Below are positions 29,209 through 38,630 of a stretch of DNA of 64,000 nt, piece after piece. How positions within the stretch are numbered: the first letter of the stretch is position 1; every line of letters starts with the position of its first letter. Position numbers and translations under genes: made by a program. The notes under the pieces were generated by a model. That model ran no database searches and was not told the DNA's origin. It saw nothing but the letters and a program-made list of their open reading frames with translations. Source of the DNA: Methylobacterium sp. J-078 (GTDB taxonomy: Bacteria > Pseudomonadota > Alphaproteobacteria > Rhizobiales > Beijerinckiaceae); the NCBI RefSeq assembly GCF_022829285.1, contig NZ_JAKSYI010000094.1, positions 1 through 64,000 on the forward strand, in the 5' to 3' direction.

Positions 29209-31128
29209 GTGTCGGTATTGCGTATCTACGGTGCCCTGGCTTCCCTCATCGACGTGCGCCTCGCGGGGCTCGTCCATGAGTCGGTGATCGAAGAGAGCGG
29301 CGTTCGCTTCCGGCACGAGCGTTTCCTGGTCTCGCGCCTCGCCACCGGCCTCATGATGATGCTGGGCCTGCCGCCCTACCTCGTGCTTCGCGGGGTGCCG
29401 ACCGGCATCGAGGCCCTCGGAATCGCGAGCCTGCTGCTTCCGGTCTTCGCCGCTGTGCTGCTGTCGCGCACCGGCATCCTCTGGCTCGCCCACGCCATCT
29501 CCTCGGCCGGCCTCACGGGTGTCGTGGTCTGCCTCGCGTCGATGACCGGCGGCGCGCAGTCGGCGGCCGTGATCTGGCTCGTGGCCATTCCCCTCGAGGC
29601 GGTGGTGTCCGGCTCCCGACGGGCGACCCTGGCGGCGGCGATCATCGCGGGGCTCGGCGCCCTCGCCGTCGCCCTGCTGCCGCCCCTCGGGGACGGCATG
29701 TCGCTCCCCGACTGGTCGCGTGCCCTGGCCATGCCGGTCTTCGCCCTCACGGCCATCGGTCACATCGCCGCCCAGGCCTCCGAGCACTTCCGGCACGAGG
29801 GCCGCTGGCTGGCCCGCCTGCGGGACAACGAGCGGCGCGACCGCATGCTGCTCTCGGCCATCGACGATCTCGTGACCTGGCACGACCATAACGGCCGCGT
29901 CATCGAGGCCAGCGCCTCGGCCGAGCGCTTCGTCGGCGCCGAGGCGGGACGCCTGCAGGGCCACGGCCTGCTTGAGCGGGTGCACGTGGCCGACCGCCCG
30001 ATGCTGCTCCAGGCCCTCAGCGACGTCGCCGCCCACGGCCGTCCGGCCACCGTCCAGTTCCGCCTGCATCTCGACCCGTCCGCGATCCGGGCGCAGGGTG
30101 CCTCGCGGATCATCTTCGCCGAGATGCGCATCCACCGGATCGACGAGGGCGCCGGCGATCGTTCGGCGTCGAGCGTGGTCGCGGTCACCCGCGACGTCAC
30201 CGAGCATCGCCGCCACGCGGCCGAGCTGGAGCAGGCGCGGGCCGAAGCGGAACGGGCCGACGAGGTGAAGAGCCGCTTCCTCGCCAATGTCAGCCATGAG
30301 CTGCGCACGCCGCTCAATGCCATCATCGGCTTCTCCGAGGTGCTGGCGGGGGAGGGGAACTTGGCCACCGACGCCGGCCGGACCCGCGAATATGCCGGCA
30401 TCATCCGCGAATCCGGCCAGCACCTGCTGGAGGTGGTCAACACGCTCCTCGACATGTCGCGGATCCAGAGCGGGCACTTCGACTACGCGCCCGAGCCCGT
30501 CGACATGAGTGCCCTGGTGCGCGCCTGCTGCGACCTGATGCAGCTCAAGTTCGACCAGGCCGGGATCACCCTGGTGCGCGACGCCAGCCCCGTGCCCGTG
30601 GAGATCACCGCCGATTTGCGCGCCTGCCGGCAGATGTTCATCAACCTCCTGTCCAATGCGCTGAAGTTCACCCCCCGCGGCGGCCGGGTGGAGATCGCCC
30701 TTCGCGGATCGGGCCAGCAACTCGACCTCATCGTCGCCGATACCGGCATCGGCATCGGTGCGGCGGACCTGCCGCGGGTGGGCAACCCGTTCTACCAATG
30801 CGCCGGCGGCTACGCTCGCACCCATGAGGGGACCGGACTCGGTCTGTCGGTGGTGCAGGGGCTGGCCGGACTGCACGGTGGCGCCATCGCGATCGAGAGC
30901 ACCCGCGGCGAAGGCACCACCGTGATCGTGACCCTGCCGCGCGAGTGTCGCCGGGCTGGCGGGCCCGTGCCCCTCGCGCCGATCCAGACGCGCCCGCGCC
31001 CCCCCACGATCGACGGACGCCTCGTCGCCGCCCCCGGCCCCGTGCCGATCCGTCGTCCGATGGGTCTGTTCGACGTCAGTCCCGAAACCGTTCGCGAGAG
31101 CTACGTCCCGATGCGGCGCGCCGGATGA
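29209..31128 (+). CDS. divJ: Membrane sensor histidine kinase, DivJ-like
   Basis: Predicted 639-aa kinase. A hydrophobic N-terminal module of about six helices (residues 40-190, with SRTGILWLAHAISSAGLTG and AAVIWLVAIPLEAVVSGSRR) resembles the DivJ membrane domain. It is followed by a PAS domain (about 210-335), HisKA with H363 in FLANVSHELRTPLNAIIGF, and HATPase motifs NLLSNALKFT and GTGLGLSVVQGL. A 60-residue Pro/Arg-rich tail is added. DivJ phosphorylates DivK and PleD and opposes PleC. The start is uncertain: GTG at 29209 fits where coding character begins, but no good Shine-Dalgarno is seen and the frame is open to 29029. Confidence 0.66.
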   Translation: MSVLRIYGALASLIDVRLAGLVHESVIEESGVRFRHERFLVSRLATGLMMMLGLPPYLVLRGVPTGIEALGIASLLLPVFAAVLLSRTGILWLAHAISSAGLTGVVVCLASMTGGAQSAAVIWLVAIPLEAVVSGSRRATLAAAIIAGLGALAVALLPPLGDGMSLPDWSRALAMPVFALTAIGHIAAQASEHFRHEGRWLARLRDNERRDRMLLSAIDDLVTWHDHNGRVIEASASAERFVGAEAGRLQGHGLLERVHVADRPMLLQALSDVAAHGRPATVQFRLHLDPSAIRAQGASRIIFAEMRIHRIDEGAGDRSASSVVAVTRDVTEHRRHAAELEQARAEAERADEVKSRFLANVSHELRTPLNAIIGFSEVLAGEGNLATDAGRTREYAGIIRESGQHLLEVVNTLLDMSRIQSGHFDYAPEPVDMSALVRACCDLMQLKFDQAGITLVRDASPVPVEITADLRACRQMFINLLSNALKFTPRGGRVEIALRGSGQQLDLIVADTGIGIGAADLPRVGNPFYQCAGGYARTHEGTGLGLSVVQGLAGLHGGAIAIESTRGEGTTVIVTLPRECRRAGGPVPLAPIQTRPRPPTIDGRLVAAPGPVPIRRPMGLFDVSPETVRESYVPMRRAG

Positions 31129-31222
31129 GGGTGCGCCGAGATCACCGTGGACGCCGCCAGCCAGGCGTGTCGCGTGCCGCGACGCCTCCGGCTGGTCCTG
31201 TTTCGAGCCCCAAGGAGTTGTG

Positions 31223-31897
31223 ATGCGCGAGCCGCAAGCACGCCGCGACCAGCGTGAGATCGTCGTTCCCGCCCGGAGCCGCGAACCGCGCGTCGCTGCC
31301 CGCCGCCGCCCGGCCGCCGGGGCCTCGGGGCGGTTCGCCGCCCTCGGGGCGACGGCGGGCGCCGCCGGGCGGGCCTTCCTGCGTCATCCCGGTGAGATCC
31401 TCGGCGTCGGCGTGGTGCTGGGCGCGGTTTCGCTGATCTGCCTGAACGCCCTCGGCTACCAGGCCGGCCGCCACCCCGCGCCGATTTTCCCGAAACTTCC
31501 CGCACAGGCGCTCGCGGGCCGGACTCCCGAAAAACCGAAGGCCGCCTCGTCGGGAGCCGAGGCGGAGAAGGCGCCTCCCGCGATCTCGGAGGCGCCGAAG
31601 GCCGAGGCTTCGCGCCCCGGCCGCGACACCATCGGGGATCTGATCAAGGGCGCCGAAACCAAGGGCGCCGAGACGACGGCCTCCGTCGCCGGCCCTGGCA
31701 ACCTCTCCCTGGCGCAAGCGCAGCGCGCCCTGGTCAAGCTCGGCTACGGCCCCCTCAAGGCGGACGGCCTGATGGGACCCGGCACCCGAGCGGCCCTGGA
31801 GAAGTTCGAACGCGACCGGAAGCTGCCGGTGAAGGGCGAGCCGACGCCCCGGACCCTGCGCGAACTCGCGGCCCGCGCCGGCATCACGCGGGGCTGA
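31223..31897 (+). CDS. Peptidoglycan-binding-domain membrane protein
   Basis: 224-aa bitopic protein. An Arg-rich cytoplasmic N-terminus (1-50) is followed by a TM helix (about 58-78), an Ala/Lys/Glu/Pro-rich linker (90-155), and a C-terminal peptidoglycan-binding type 1 domain (about 157-215: SLAQAQRALVKLGYGPLKADGLMGPGTRAALEKF). It probably tethers to or senses the wall in the periplasm. AAGGAG is five bases before the ATG; the GTG three bases earlier is less well placed. It follows the DivJ-like gene on the same strand, 94 bp away. Confidence 0.87.
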   Translation: MREPQARRDQREIVVPARSREPRVAARRRPAAGASGRFAALGATAGAAGRAFLRHPGEILGVGVVLGAVSLICLNALGYQAGRHPAPIFPKLPAQALAGRTPEKPKAASSGAEAEKAPPAISEAPKAEASRPGRDTIGDLIKGAETKGAETTASVAGPGNLSLAQAQRALVKLGYGPLKADGLMGPGTRAALEKFERDRKLPVKGEPTPRTLRELAARAGITRG

Positions 31898-31973
31898 AGC
31901 CCGGTGCCGTCACCCGTCGAGCCGGGGCCGGTCGGATGGGCGGCCCAGCAGGGATGATGCTATAGGGCGGCTC

Positions 31974-32315
31974 ATGGCACGCCTGCGATCGGATTTCTGG
32001 GTTTCGGCCCACCTGCGCCGCCTCGCAATCGAGGGCGTCGCCGCCGTTCAGCGCCGGCGCGGGGCGGCCGAGGCCGGTGCGATCTTCGTGAAGGTCGACC
32101 GCCTCGACGGCAGTGCCGACCTCTACGGCCCGGCGCCGCAATCCCTGGTCGATACCGAGACCGACGGTGACCGGCGCTTCGTCGCCCTGCTCACGCAAGC
32201 CGTGCCGGCCGACGTGGAACTGCGTCTGACGAAGGAGTTGCGGTTCGACGCCGACCTCTGGATCGTCGAGATCGACGATCGCGCCGGGCGTCACCGCCTG
32301 GATCTGGCGGAGTAG
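31974..32315 (+). CDS. DUF1491 family protein
   Basis: 113-aa protein matching the alphaproteobacterial DUF1491 family in its opening (LRSDFWVSAHLRRLAIEGVAA) and centre (RRRGAAEAGAIFVKVDRLDG, DLYGPAPQ). No enzyme function is known; the fold appears small alpha/beta and cytoplasmic. A TATAGG element ends seven bases before the ATG, so a leaderless or very short-leader transcript is conceivable. It shares the strand and neighbourhood with the DivJ-like and peptidoglycan-binding genes. Confidence 0.88.
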   Translation: MARLRSDFWVSAHLRRLAIEGVAAVQRRRGAAEAGAIFVKVDRLDGSADLYGPAPQSLVDTETDGDRRFVALLTQAVPADVELRLTKELRFDADLWIVEIDDRAGRHRLDLAE

Positions 32316-32321
32316 GTTGGC

Positions 32322-33449
32322 TCAGGAGGTCTGGCGCTGACGCGCCGGGAGGGGCGTGCGCAGGGACGGCCGCTCCGTGGCCGCCGCCTGCATGCGGGGA
32401 CGCTGGGTATCGGGGGCATGGTAGGGCTGGTGCGCGCTCGCCGCAGCCGAGCGGTCCTGGGGCGTCCAGTCGAGAATCGCCGCGAGCAGATCGCGCGCTG
32501 CCGCGCGGGGCAGGGTGCGGAACAGCTTCACGAGGTCGAAGACCCGGTCCACCGAGCGCGCCACGGTCTCGTTCAGGGTGAGGAAGATGTAGACTGCCTC
32601 CTCCTCGTGCAGGCCCACCGCCCGCAGGGCCACCGTCAGCAACTCGTAGCGCAGGGACGGGTCGGGCGTGGCGGCGAGGAAGCCCTTGGGCAGGCCGAGG
32701 AGCTCTGTGAGGGCGGCGACGAAACCCGCGATGTCGCCGCGCGCCGAGAAGCCGGTGAGCACCGACCCTGCCTCGCGTGGCGCGGGTGGCAAGGGGCGCA
32801 GGGCGGCGGTCGCCAGCATCGCGTGGCCGATGGACTCGCGCCGGGCCTCGTCGGCGACGAGGAAGAGGGGGGCGACGTCGCCGTGGGCAAGGTCGGGTCG
32901 TTCGAGGAGGAGGCGCGCCAAGTCGGGAGCCTTGCGCGCGCGGGCCACGAGCCGGGCCAGCACCTCGCCCTGAAGATTTACGGCGCGGTTGGCCACGAGC
33001 GCCCGGTCGATGGCCGGCTCGTCCCGGGCGATCAGGTCCGCCAGGGTGGCGCGGTCGAGGTCTGGCCGCTGCGCGAGGGCGATGCCCACATCGGCGCCAT
33101 CGGTGCGGGCCGCCGCGATCATGGATTGCGTGAGTATCGGCGCGCCGGCGAGGACGGCATCGCGCGCCGCCCCGCCCCGGGCCGCGAGGGCGGCCAGCAG
33201 GGCAGGGGGCGTCTCGGGGAACGGCGCCAGCTTGCGTGCGACGATCTCGGCGGTCTCGTCGTCGACGATGGGAATGAGGCCGCCGGCGAGCGACGCGAAG
33301 GCCGCGATGGTCTTTCGGTCACGGACCGAAGCCGACAGGAAGAGGTCCGTCTGCACCCGAAGGATGACCGGTTTGAGATCGAGGTTGTCGAGGCGTGACA
33401 ATTCGATCAGGCCGGAGAGGTCCGGCGCATCGTCGAGTGATGGGGACAT
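32322..33449 (-). CDS. DUF2336 domain-containing protein
   Basis: 375-aa, mostly alpha-helical HEAT-like protein with short repeated units (for example ALAQRPDLDRATLADLIARDEPAIDRALVAN-type repeats through residues 90-200). This is the pattern of DUF2336 proteins common in Rhizobiales. No signal peptide or catalytic motif is visible. The C-terminal 45 residues are Gln/Arg/Pro-rich and disordered. Function is unknown; repeats suggest protein-protein contacts. It converges with DUF1491 (6-bp gap) and follows hemY on the same strand after a 166-bp spacer. Confidence 0.8.
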   Translation of the reverse strand: MSPSLDDAPDLSGLIELSRLDNLDLKPVILRVQTDLFLSASVRDRKTIAAFASLAGGLIPIVDDETAEIVARKLAPFPETPPALLAALAARGGAARDAVLAGAPILTQSMIAAARTDGADVGIALAQRPDLDRATLADLIARDEPAIDRALVANRAVNLQGEVLARLVARARKAPDLARLLLERPDLAHGDVAPLFLVADEARRESIGHAMLATAALRPLPPAPREAGSVLTGFSARGDIAGFVAALTELLGLPKGFLAATPDPSLRYELLTVALRAVGLHEEEAVYIFLTLNETVARSVDRVFDLVKLFRTLPRAAARDLLAAILDWTPQDRSAAASAHQPYHAPDTQRPRMQAAATERPSLRTPLPARQRQTS

Positions 33450-33514
33450 GGCACTTCGGTTTACGCAGAACTCGCTGAAGCCAAGCTTTAGGCGAATTGC
33501 ATGAACCGACCTTT

Positions 33515-33540
33515 AAGGACGGTGGCGCACCCCCGTCCTT
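33515..33540 (-). terminator. Hairpin downstream of hemY
   Basis: AAGGACGG (33515-33522) and CCGTCCTT (33533-33540) form an 8-bp stem in the hemY-DUF2336 spacer (33450-33615). No U-run follows on the minus strand, so termination is only possible, not certain. Confidence 0.4.
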
Positions 33541-33615
33541 TCCTGTGCCAGGACCGCGAGCCGCGCGCCGGCAAAGCGACCGTCGGGAGACGCGCCGTCT
33601 TTGACTCCCGGCCGC

Positions 33616-35250
33616 TCAACCTGCCCGGCGGGGCTTGGCGTCATCCCCCGTGCGGATCGGCGGGAACACCACGGGGCTCGTCGTACCGGAGGCGGGCGGA
33701 CCCGCAGGTGTCTCGCTCACGTCGGCCGCCGCCTGTGCCATGCCCGCGGCCACGGGCGCGACGCCGTTGGGCTTGACCGGCTCGGCCTCGCCGGCCTTGG
33801 AATCGGTGGGAACCGGCACCGTCGGGGCTTTCACCTCAGGCGTCGGTGCGGGCGCCGCAGCGATGGTTCCGGGCTGTGCGGGGGCCGGGCCAGACGGCGC
33901 CAGCTGCGCCGGCTCGGAGGCCGGGCCGGCTTCGTCGTCCGCCCCGGTCGCGTTCGGGCCAGCGAGAACCTCGGTCGGCGTCTTCCAGGCGAAGGCGTCG
34001 AGGCGTCCGCTGACGGGCGAGACCGGAGCCCAGGTCTCGGAGGCGACGCCGTCCGCGATCCAGAGCGGGTCGCGCGGCGCGTGGGCCGCGCGGGCCAGCC
34101 ATTCGCGGGCGCGGCCGGAGCCAGCGCCGTGCTCGGTCTCCTCCAGGCGCGCCATGGCGAGGCAGGCGCGCACCGTCGGACGGTCGGCGAGCAGCGGCGC
34201 GAGGGCTTCGCGGGCCTTGCCGAACTCGCGGGCCTCGTAGGCGGCCTGCGCCATCGCGAGGCGGGCCTCCGGGTGCCACGAGGAGATCTTCGCCAGCGTC
34301 TCGGCGCGGGCCATGCGGTCGCGCACGGAATCGCCGGTGCGCAAGCCCACATAGGTCTTGGCGAGGTCCGGATGGGGCCCGGCGCGCCAGGCCGTCTCGA
34401 TGATCTTGGCCGCCTTGCGGAGGTCGCCACGACGGACCATCAGGCGCGCGGCGAGCACCGCCGCCGGCACGAGGTCGGGAGCGAGCTTGATGGCCTTGAG
34501 GACGCGCTCGGTGGCGGCCTCGGGCTCGCCCGCCTCGCGCTCCTGGGCTGCGGCGGTGAGAAGCACGGCGCGCTGGCGGCGGGCGGTGCCCTTCTCGATG
34601 AGGCCGATGGAGGCGCGGCGCTCCACGGTCTCGGTGGCGCCGCTCCAGTCGCCGTCGGCGCATTGCGCCTCCAGGACGGCTTCGTTCGCCCAGGTGACGC
34701 TGGGCGCCAGGCGGGCGGCTTCCGCCGCGTAGGCGCGAGCGGAGACATCGTCCTCGCGGCGGCGCGCCTCGACGAAGAGGCCGCGCAGGCCGAGTACCCG
34801 GGTCTCGGGATCGTTGACCATGCGCTGGAAGGCGTGCTCGGCCGCCTCGCGGTCGCCGGAGATCTGCGCGGCCTGGGCCTTCAGCAGAAGCGCCAGCGGC
34901 TCGGCGCCGAGCAGGCGCTCAGCGTCGTTGGCGTGGCGCCGGGCGGCCAGGGGATCGCCCGAGCCTACAGCCACCATGCCGCGTGACAGGGCGGAGAAGC
35001 CCTTGGCCCGGCGCCGGTCGCGCGAGCCGCGCACCAGGGTCTCCGGCAGGGTGATGAACCCGCGCACGATCGCCCAGACGAAGCCGAGGATGATCGCCGC
35101 GATCAGGACGGCGATCAGGCCGAAGGCGAGGCTGGTCGCGACCTCGTAGCCGTTCCACACGATGGTGACGGTGCCGGGATGGTCGGCGATCCAGGTCGCG
35201 CCGTAGGCGGCGACGGCGAGGAGGGCCAGGAAGGCGAGGGCGCGCCACAT
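33616..35250 (-). CDS. hemY: HemY-type TPR membrane protein
   Basis: 544-aa inner-membrane protein of the proteobacterial HemY (tetratricopeptide) family, not protoporphyrinogen oxidase. Two N-terminal helices (about 4-22 and 38-62) form the HemY_N region (WNGYEVATSLAFGLIAVLIAA). TPR-like repeats cover about 85-400, and a Pro/Ala-rich tail ends the protein. Its exact role in heme synthesis is unresolved. ATG at 35250 gives the normal MWRALAFLAL start. Its GGGAG Shine-Dalgarno is embedded in a 12-bp palindrome ACTCCCGGGAGT (35261-35272). Third gene of hemD-mic60-hemY. Confidence 0.88.
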   Translation of the reverse strand: MWRALAFLALLAVAAYGATWIADHPGTVTIVWNGYEVATSLAFGLIAVLIAAIILGFVWAIVRGFITLPETLVRGSRDRRRAKGFSALSRGMVAVGSGDPLAARRHANDAERLLGAEPLALLLKAQAAQISGDREAAEHAFQRMVNDPETRVLGLRGLFVEARRREDDVSARAYAAEAARLAPSVTWANEAVLEAQCADGDWSGATETVERRASIGLIEKGTARRQRAVLLTAAAQEREAGEPEAATERVLKAIKLAPDLVPAAVLAARLMVRRGDLRKAAKIIETAWRAGPHPDLAKTYVGLRTGDSVRDRMARAETLAKISSWHPEARLAMAQAAYEAREFGKAREALAPLLADRPTVRACLAMARLEETEHGAGSGRAREWLARAAHAPRDPLWIADGVASETWAPVSPVSGRLDAFAWKTPTEVLAGPNATGADDEAGPASEPAQLAPSGPAPAQPGTIAAAPAPTPEVKAPTVPVPTDSKAGEAEPVKPNGVAPVAAGMAQAAADVSETPAGPPASGTTSPVVFPPIRTGDDAKPRRAG

Positions 35251-35388
35251 GAGATCAGAAACTCCCGGGAGTGGCGTCGGCCGGTCCGGCGACACCGAGA
35301 TTGGAGGGCGGAAGCGCTGGGCGCCGCCGCGCGAAATCCGGGCTGCCGCGCCCCGCCGCCGGATCGGGCGCTGGGCACGGCCGCCCGG

Positions 35389-37626
35389 TCAACGGGACGC
35401 GCCGGTGGCGGGCAGACCCTTGAAGGCGTCGGCGAGCAGAGCCTGCGCCGCGTCGCCGGCCGCAGCCCGGGAGCGCAGCTTCGTGCCGAATTCGCCGGCC
35501 TCGGCGCGGGACGCCTCCGGCATCGCCGCGAATGCCTCGGCGGCCTCCTTGATCGCGCCGCGATCGAGGGCCTCCTGCACCTTCGGCGCGGTATCGGGGG
35601 CCGGCGTGTTCGCCGCGCCCGCGCTGGCCGGCACCTCGACGCGGCGGACCTGCACGATCGATTCCGCCATGCTCATCAGCTTGGTGCCGATGTCGCCGCT
35701 CTCCGCCACGGCCTTGCTCTGGGCGGCCCGGCGGCTCGCCGCGATCTTCTCCGCGATCGGCCGGAACTCGGCCGCCAGGGAACGGGCCGTGGGCGCGCCC
35801 TTGTCGGCGAAGGCCGCGACAGCCGTCAGACGGGCCGGGTCGCCGGGCTCCAGGCCGCGCAGGGCGGCCAGAGCGTCGGCGTAGGGCGCGCCGGTGTTGA
35901 GGGCCGTGACGATCCGGTCGGCCGAGACCACCCGGAGGGCCGCCTGGACCGTTGCGGTCTCGGCCCGCTCGGAGACGGCCTTGTCGAGGCCGGCGATCTT
36001 CTCGGCCTGGGCCTGGAGCTGGCGCTCCACCGCTTTGGCCGCCTCGGCCGCCTGGGTCTTGCTCGCGTCTGCGACTTTCTCGCTGGCCTGCGTCGCGGAC
36101 TGGACCGCCTCCGTCGCCGCCTGGATGCGCGCCTCGAGGGACGATTGGAGCGCCGCCACCTTCTGGCTCACGGCCTGGGCCGCGTCGGCATTCGCCTTGG
36201 TTCGTGCCTCGACATCACCCTGGAGGGCCGCGATCTTCGGAGCGAGATCGGGTACCTCGGCGGGCTTGGGGCTCGCGTCGACCTTGCCTTCGAGCGACTT
36301 CAGGCGCTCCTCGAGGGCGCTGACCTGGGCCGTGCTCGCGCCGGGCTGCGTCACCGCCATCCGGGCGTCGCTGCCCTGGTCGCGGCCCGGCTCCTCCTGG
36401 AGCGCGGAGACGCGCTGATCGAGAGCGTCGAGGCGCGCGGTCAGGTCGGCCGGGATCGCCGGAGCCGGGGCCGAACCCTCGGCGGCCGGGGCGGCCGAGG
36501 ACGAAGCCGGGGCGGGGGTCGCGCTCGCTTTCTCCAGGGCCTCGCGCGCCTTCGCCAGGGCCTCCGGCACGGCCTTCACGGCGGCCTCGTTGGCGGCGAC
36601 GCGCTTGTCGAGGCCCGCCACCGCGTCCTTCGGGGCGAGGGCGGCGATGCGCTGGTCGAGGGCGGCCAGACGACCATCGTCGGGCTGGTGCAGCAGGCCG
36701 CTGCGCTCGACGCCGAAGAGCAGGCCGGCGCCGATCACACCGCCCAGGAGGCCGGCGGTGGCGAGGGAGCCGAAGCCCGGTCCGCGCGCGGCAGGGGGCG
36801 GGGTCGTTGCAGCTGCGGCGGGCGAAATCCGTGGCGTGGCGGAACCGGGCGGCTTGGCGCCGGCATCGCCCCCGGCCCCTGGCTTGACAGCCTCCGAGGC
36901 CTTCGGGTCGGTCGCACGCACGTCACCGGGCTTGATCTCCCCGGGCTTCGTCTCGCCCGGCTTGGCGTCCGTGGTCTTGCCGGACATGGTGGATGCCACA
37001 CCGGCCGCAGCCGCGGCCCCTGGCTTGGCGGGCGGAACGGGATCGGGCAGGCGCTTGGCCTTAAGGTCGATGATCGGACCGTCGGTCGCGGAACCCGCCG
37101 GGCGCGTGCCGCTCTGCGGGCCGCCGAAGGAACCGGTTCGCGTCGGATCGGGCTTCGCGTCCGCAGCCTTGGGGGCATCGCTCTTGGGCGCATCAGGCTT
37201 TGGTGCTTCCGGCTTGAGGGTATCCGGCTTGACGGCCCCGATGCCCGCGTCGGCCTTCGGTTCGGCCTTGCCCGGCTCGGACTTACCCAATTCAGACTTG
37301 CCCAAATCAGACTTGCCGAACTCGGGTTTGCCGCTTTCGACCTTGCTGCCTTCGATCGGGCCGGGCCCGCTCTTGAGCGGATCGCTCTTCGTCGCCTCCG
37401 CCTTCACCGTGCCGGGCGCCGTCGCCTCCGGCCTGAGGAGATCGGCCTTGGCGGCCTCCGTCTTCAGCGGATCGGTCTTCACGCCGTCCTGGCCCACGCC
37501 GGGGGCCTGCGTGTCGGTCTTCGTGTCGCTCTTGCCGCTCGCGGCGACGAGGGGTGCGCCGGGCTTACCCGGCTGGCTGCCGGTGGGAGTTCCCGGACGG
37601 TTGGCGTCGCTGTTGGGTGGTTTCAC
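35389..37626 (-). CDS. Mitofilin/Mic60-like inner-membrane protein (COG4223)
   Basis: 745-aa protein. A very long low-complexity cytoplasmic N-terminus (1-300, Lys/Pro/Asp/Ser-rich, with GKSDLGKSELGKSEPGK-type 5-residue units encoded around 37275-37335) precedes one TM helix (about 290-312). Periplasmic coiled coils follow (315-560), then a C-terminal mitofilin-type domain (about 570-740). Alphaproteobacterial Mic60, encoded next to hemY, is the proposed ancestor of the mitochondrial MICOS subunit and shapes intracytoplasmic membranes (published family knowledge). Start is GTG at 37626 with AAGGGAG upstream. The N-terminal extension is longer than I would expect for the family. Confidence 0.83.
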   Translation of the reverse strand: MKPPNSDANRPGTPTGSQPGKPGAPLVAASGKSDTKTDTQAPGVGQDGVKTDPLKTEAAKADLLRPEATAPGTVKAEATKSDPLKSGPGPIEGSKVESGKPEFGKSDLGKSELGKSEPGKAEPKADAGIGAVKPDTLKPEAPKPDAPKSDAPKAADAKPDPTRTGSFGGPQSGTRPAGSATDGPIIDLKAKRLPDPVPPAKPGAAAAAGVASTMSGKTTDAKPGETKPGEIKPGDVRATDPKASEAVKPGAGGDAGAKPPGSATPRISPAAAATTPPPAARGPGFGSLATAGLLGGVIGAGLLFGVERSGLLHQPDDGRLAALDQRIAALAPKDAVAGLDKRVAANEAAVKAVPEALAKAREALEKASATPAPASSSAAPAAEGSAPAPAIPADLTARLDALDQRVSALQEEPGRDQGSDARMAVTQPGASTAQVSALEERLKSLEGKVDASPKPAEVPDLAPKIAALQGDVEARTKANADAAQAVSQKVAALQSSLEARIQAATEAVQSATQASEKVADASKTQAAEAAKAVERQLQAQAEKIAGLDKAVSERAETATVQAALRVVSADRIVTALNTGAPYADALAALRGLEPGDPARLTAVAAFADKGAPTARSLAAEFRPIAEKIAASRRAAQSKAVAESGDIGTKLMSMAESIVQVRRVEVPASAGAANTPAPDTAPKVQEALDRGAIKEAAEAFAAMPEASRAEAGEFGTKLRSRAAAGDAAQALLADAFKGLPATGASR

Positions 37627-37762
37627 GGTTCAAGGCTCCCTTCCCGACCTGCCGCTTGGCCCCGCCCCGTGCGGCGCGTCCGGCGCCCGGTGGGTCGAGG
37701 CTGACGGCGCAGCTTCTTTTGCTCGTCCTAGCACCAGGGGCGCCGCCGGAGCGAGACCCTTG

Positions 37763-38485
37763 TCAGATTCCTGACGGTTTCGGTGCCGCCAATCCGGCGA
37801 GGAGCATCTCCTCGTCGGGTCGTTCGGGCACAAAATGGACCGCGACCCCGGCAGCGACCAGGGGCACGGCCACATCCGCCGACAAGCAGTAATGCGTCAG
37901 GGCTCGGAAGGCTCCGCCGAGGCCGTGGGTGCCCGCGAGATCGTGTGCCGCCGCGGCACTGCGCCGGGAGTAGTGCAGGACGGCGTCGAGGGCGCGCGCA
38001 CCGAGGGCGTCCAACAGCGCGTCCGGAAGGCGCGGGGCGATGCGCGTCGCGTAGAGTTCACGCACGCTGAGGGTGAATCCGGCCGCCGCCAGCGTGGCGG
38101 CGGGCTCGGCCTTGCGCTCGGCGCCGGCGGCATGGAGCAGGGCGGACCCTCGCGGCAAGGAGGCCGCAACGAGGGCGGCGAGTGAGCGGGCGTCCCCCCC
38201 CGCGATGCGGACATCCCCCAGGCCGGCCGCCCGGACGGCGGCGGCGGTGCGGGCACCGACAGCGAAGGCGGGGACGTCGCGGAACCGGGCGCGCTCGTCC
38301 GGGCTGAGGGCAGCCACCGCATTCGTGCTGGTCAGGATCAGCCCCGCGAAGCGCCCCGCCGGCAGGCGCGCACCCGTCTCCGCCACGGCGAGGACCGGGG
38401 CGACGAGGGGACGATGACCGAGGTCGCGGAGGCGGTGTGCGGTGCGCGAGGCTCCCGGTTCCGGCCGCGCCACCCAGATCCGCAT
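37763..38485 (-). CDS. hemD: Uroporphyrinogen-III synthase
   Basis: 240-aa enzyme that cyclises and inverts ring D of hydroxymethylbilane to uroporphyrinogen III. The two-domain HemD fold is recognisable from [47 protein letters not shown] and the C-terminal [25 protein letters not shown] stretches. Sequence conservation in this family is low, and context (adjacent mic60 and hemY) raises confidence. The frame is open upstream to 38722, but ATG at 38485 (GAGGGAG upstream) fits the family. The hemC gene that commonly precedes hemD is absent. Confidence 0.88.
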   Translation of the reverse strand: MRIWVARPEPGASRTAHRLRDLGHRPLVAPVLAVAETGARLPAGRFAGLILTSTNAVAALSPDERARFRDVPAFAVGARTAAAVRAAGLGDVRIAGGDARSLAALVAASLPRGSALLHAAGAERKAEPAATLAAAGFTLSVRELYATRIAPRLPDALLDALGARALDAVLHYSRRSAAAAHDLAGTHGLGGAFRALTHYCLSADVAVPLVAAGVAVHFVPERPDEEMLLAGLAAPKPSGI

Positions 38486-38630
38486 GCTGTCCCGCGCTCC
38501 CTCGCAATCTCCGCCCATCCATGCCGGTCCGGCGCCGCGAGGCAAGCCGTCCGTTGCCGGGACGGGGCCGGGGCGGCTAGGGTGGCGGGGACACAGCCCG
38601 TCTCCCGCCTCCCGGAATGATCCGCCGTCC

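Noticed and set aside
37260..37340. Direct repeats in the mic60 N-terminus as a mobile or CRISPR-like array
   Set aside because: They are in-frame 15-base codon repeats of a low-complexity protein region without spacers.
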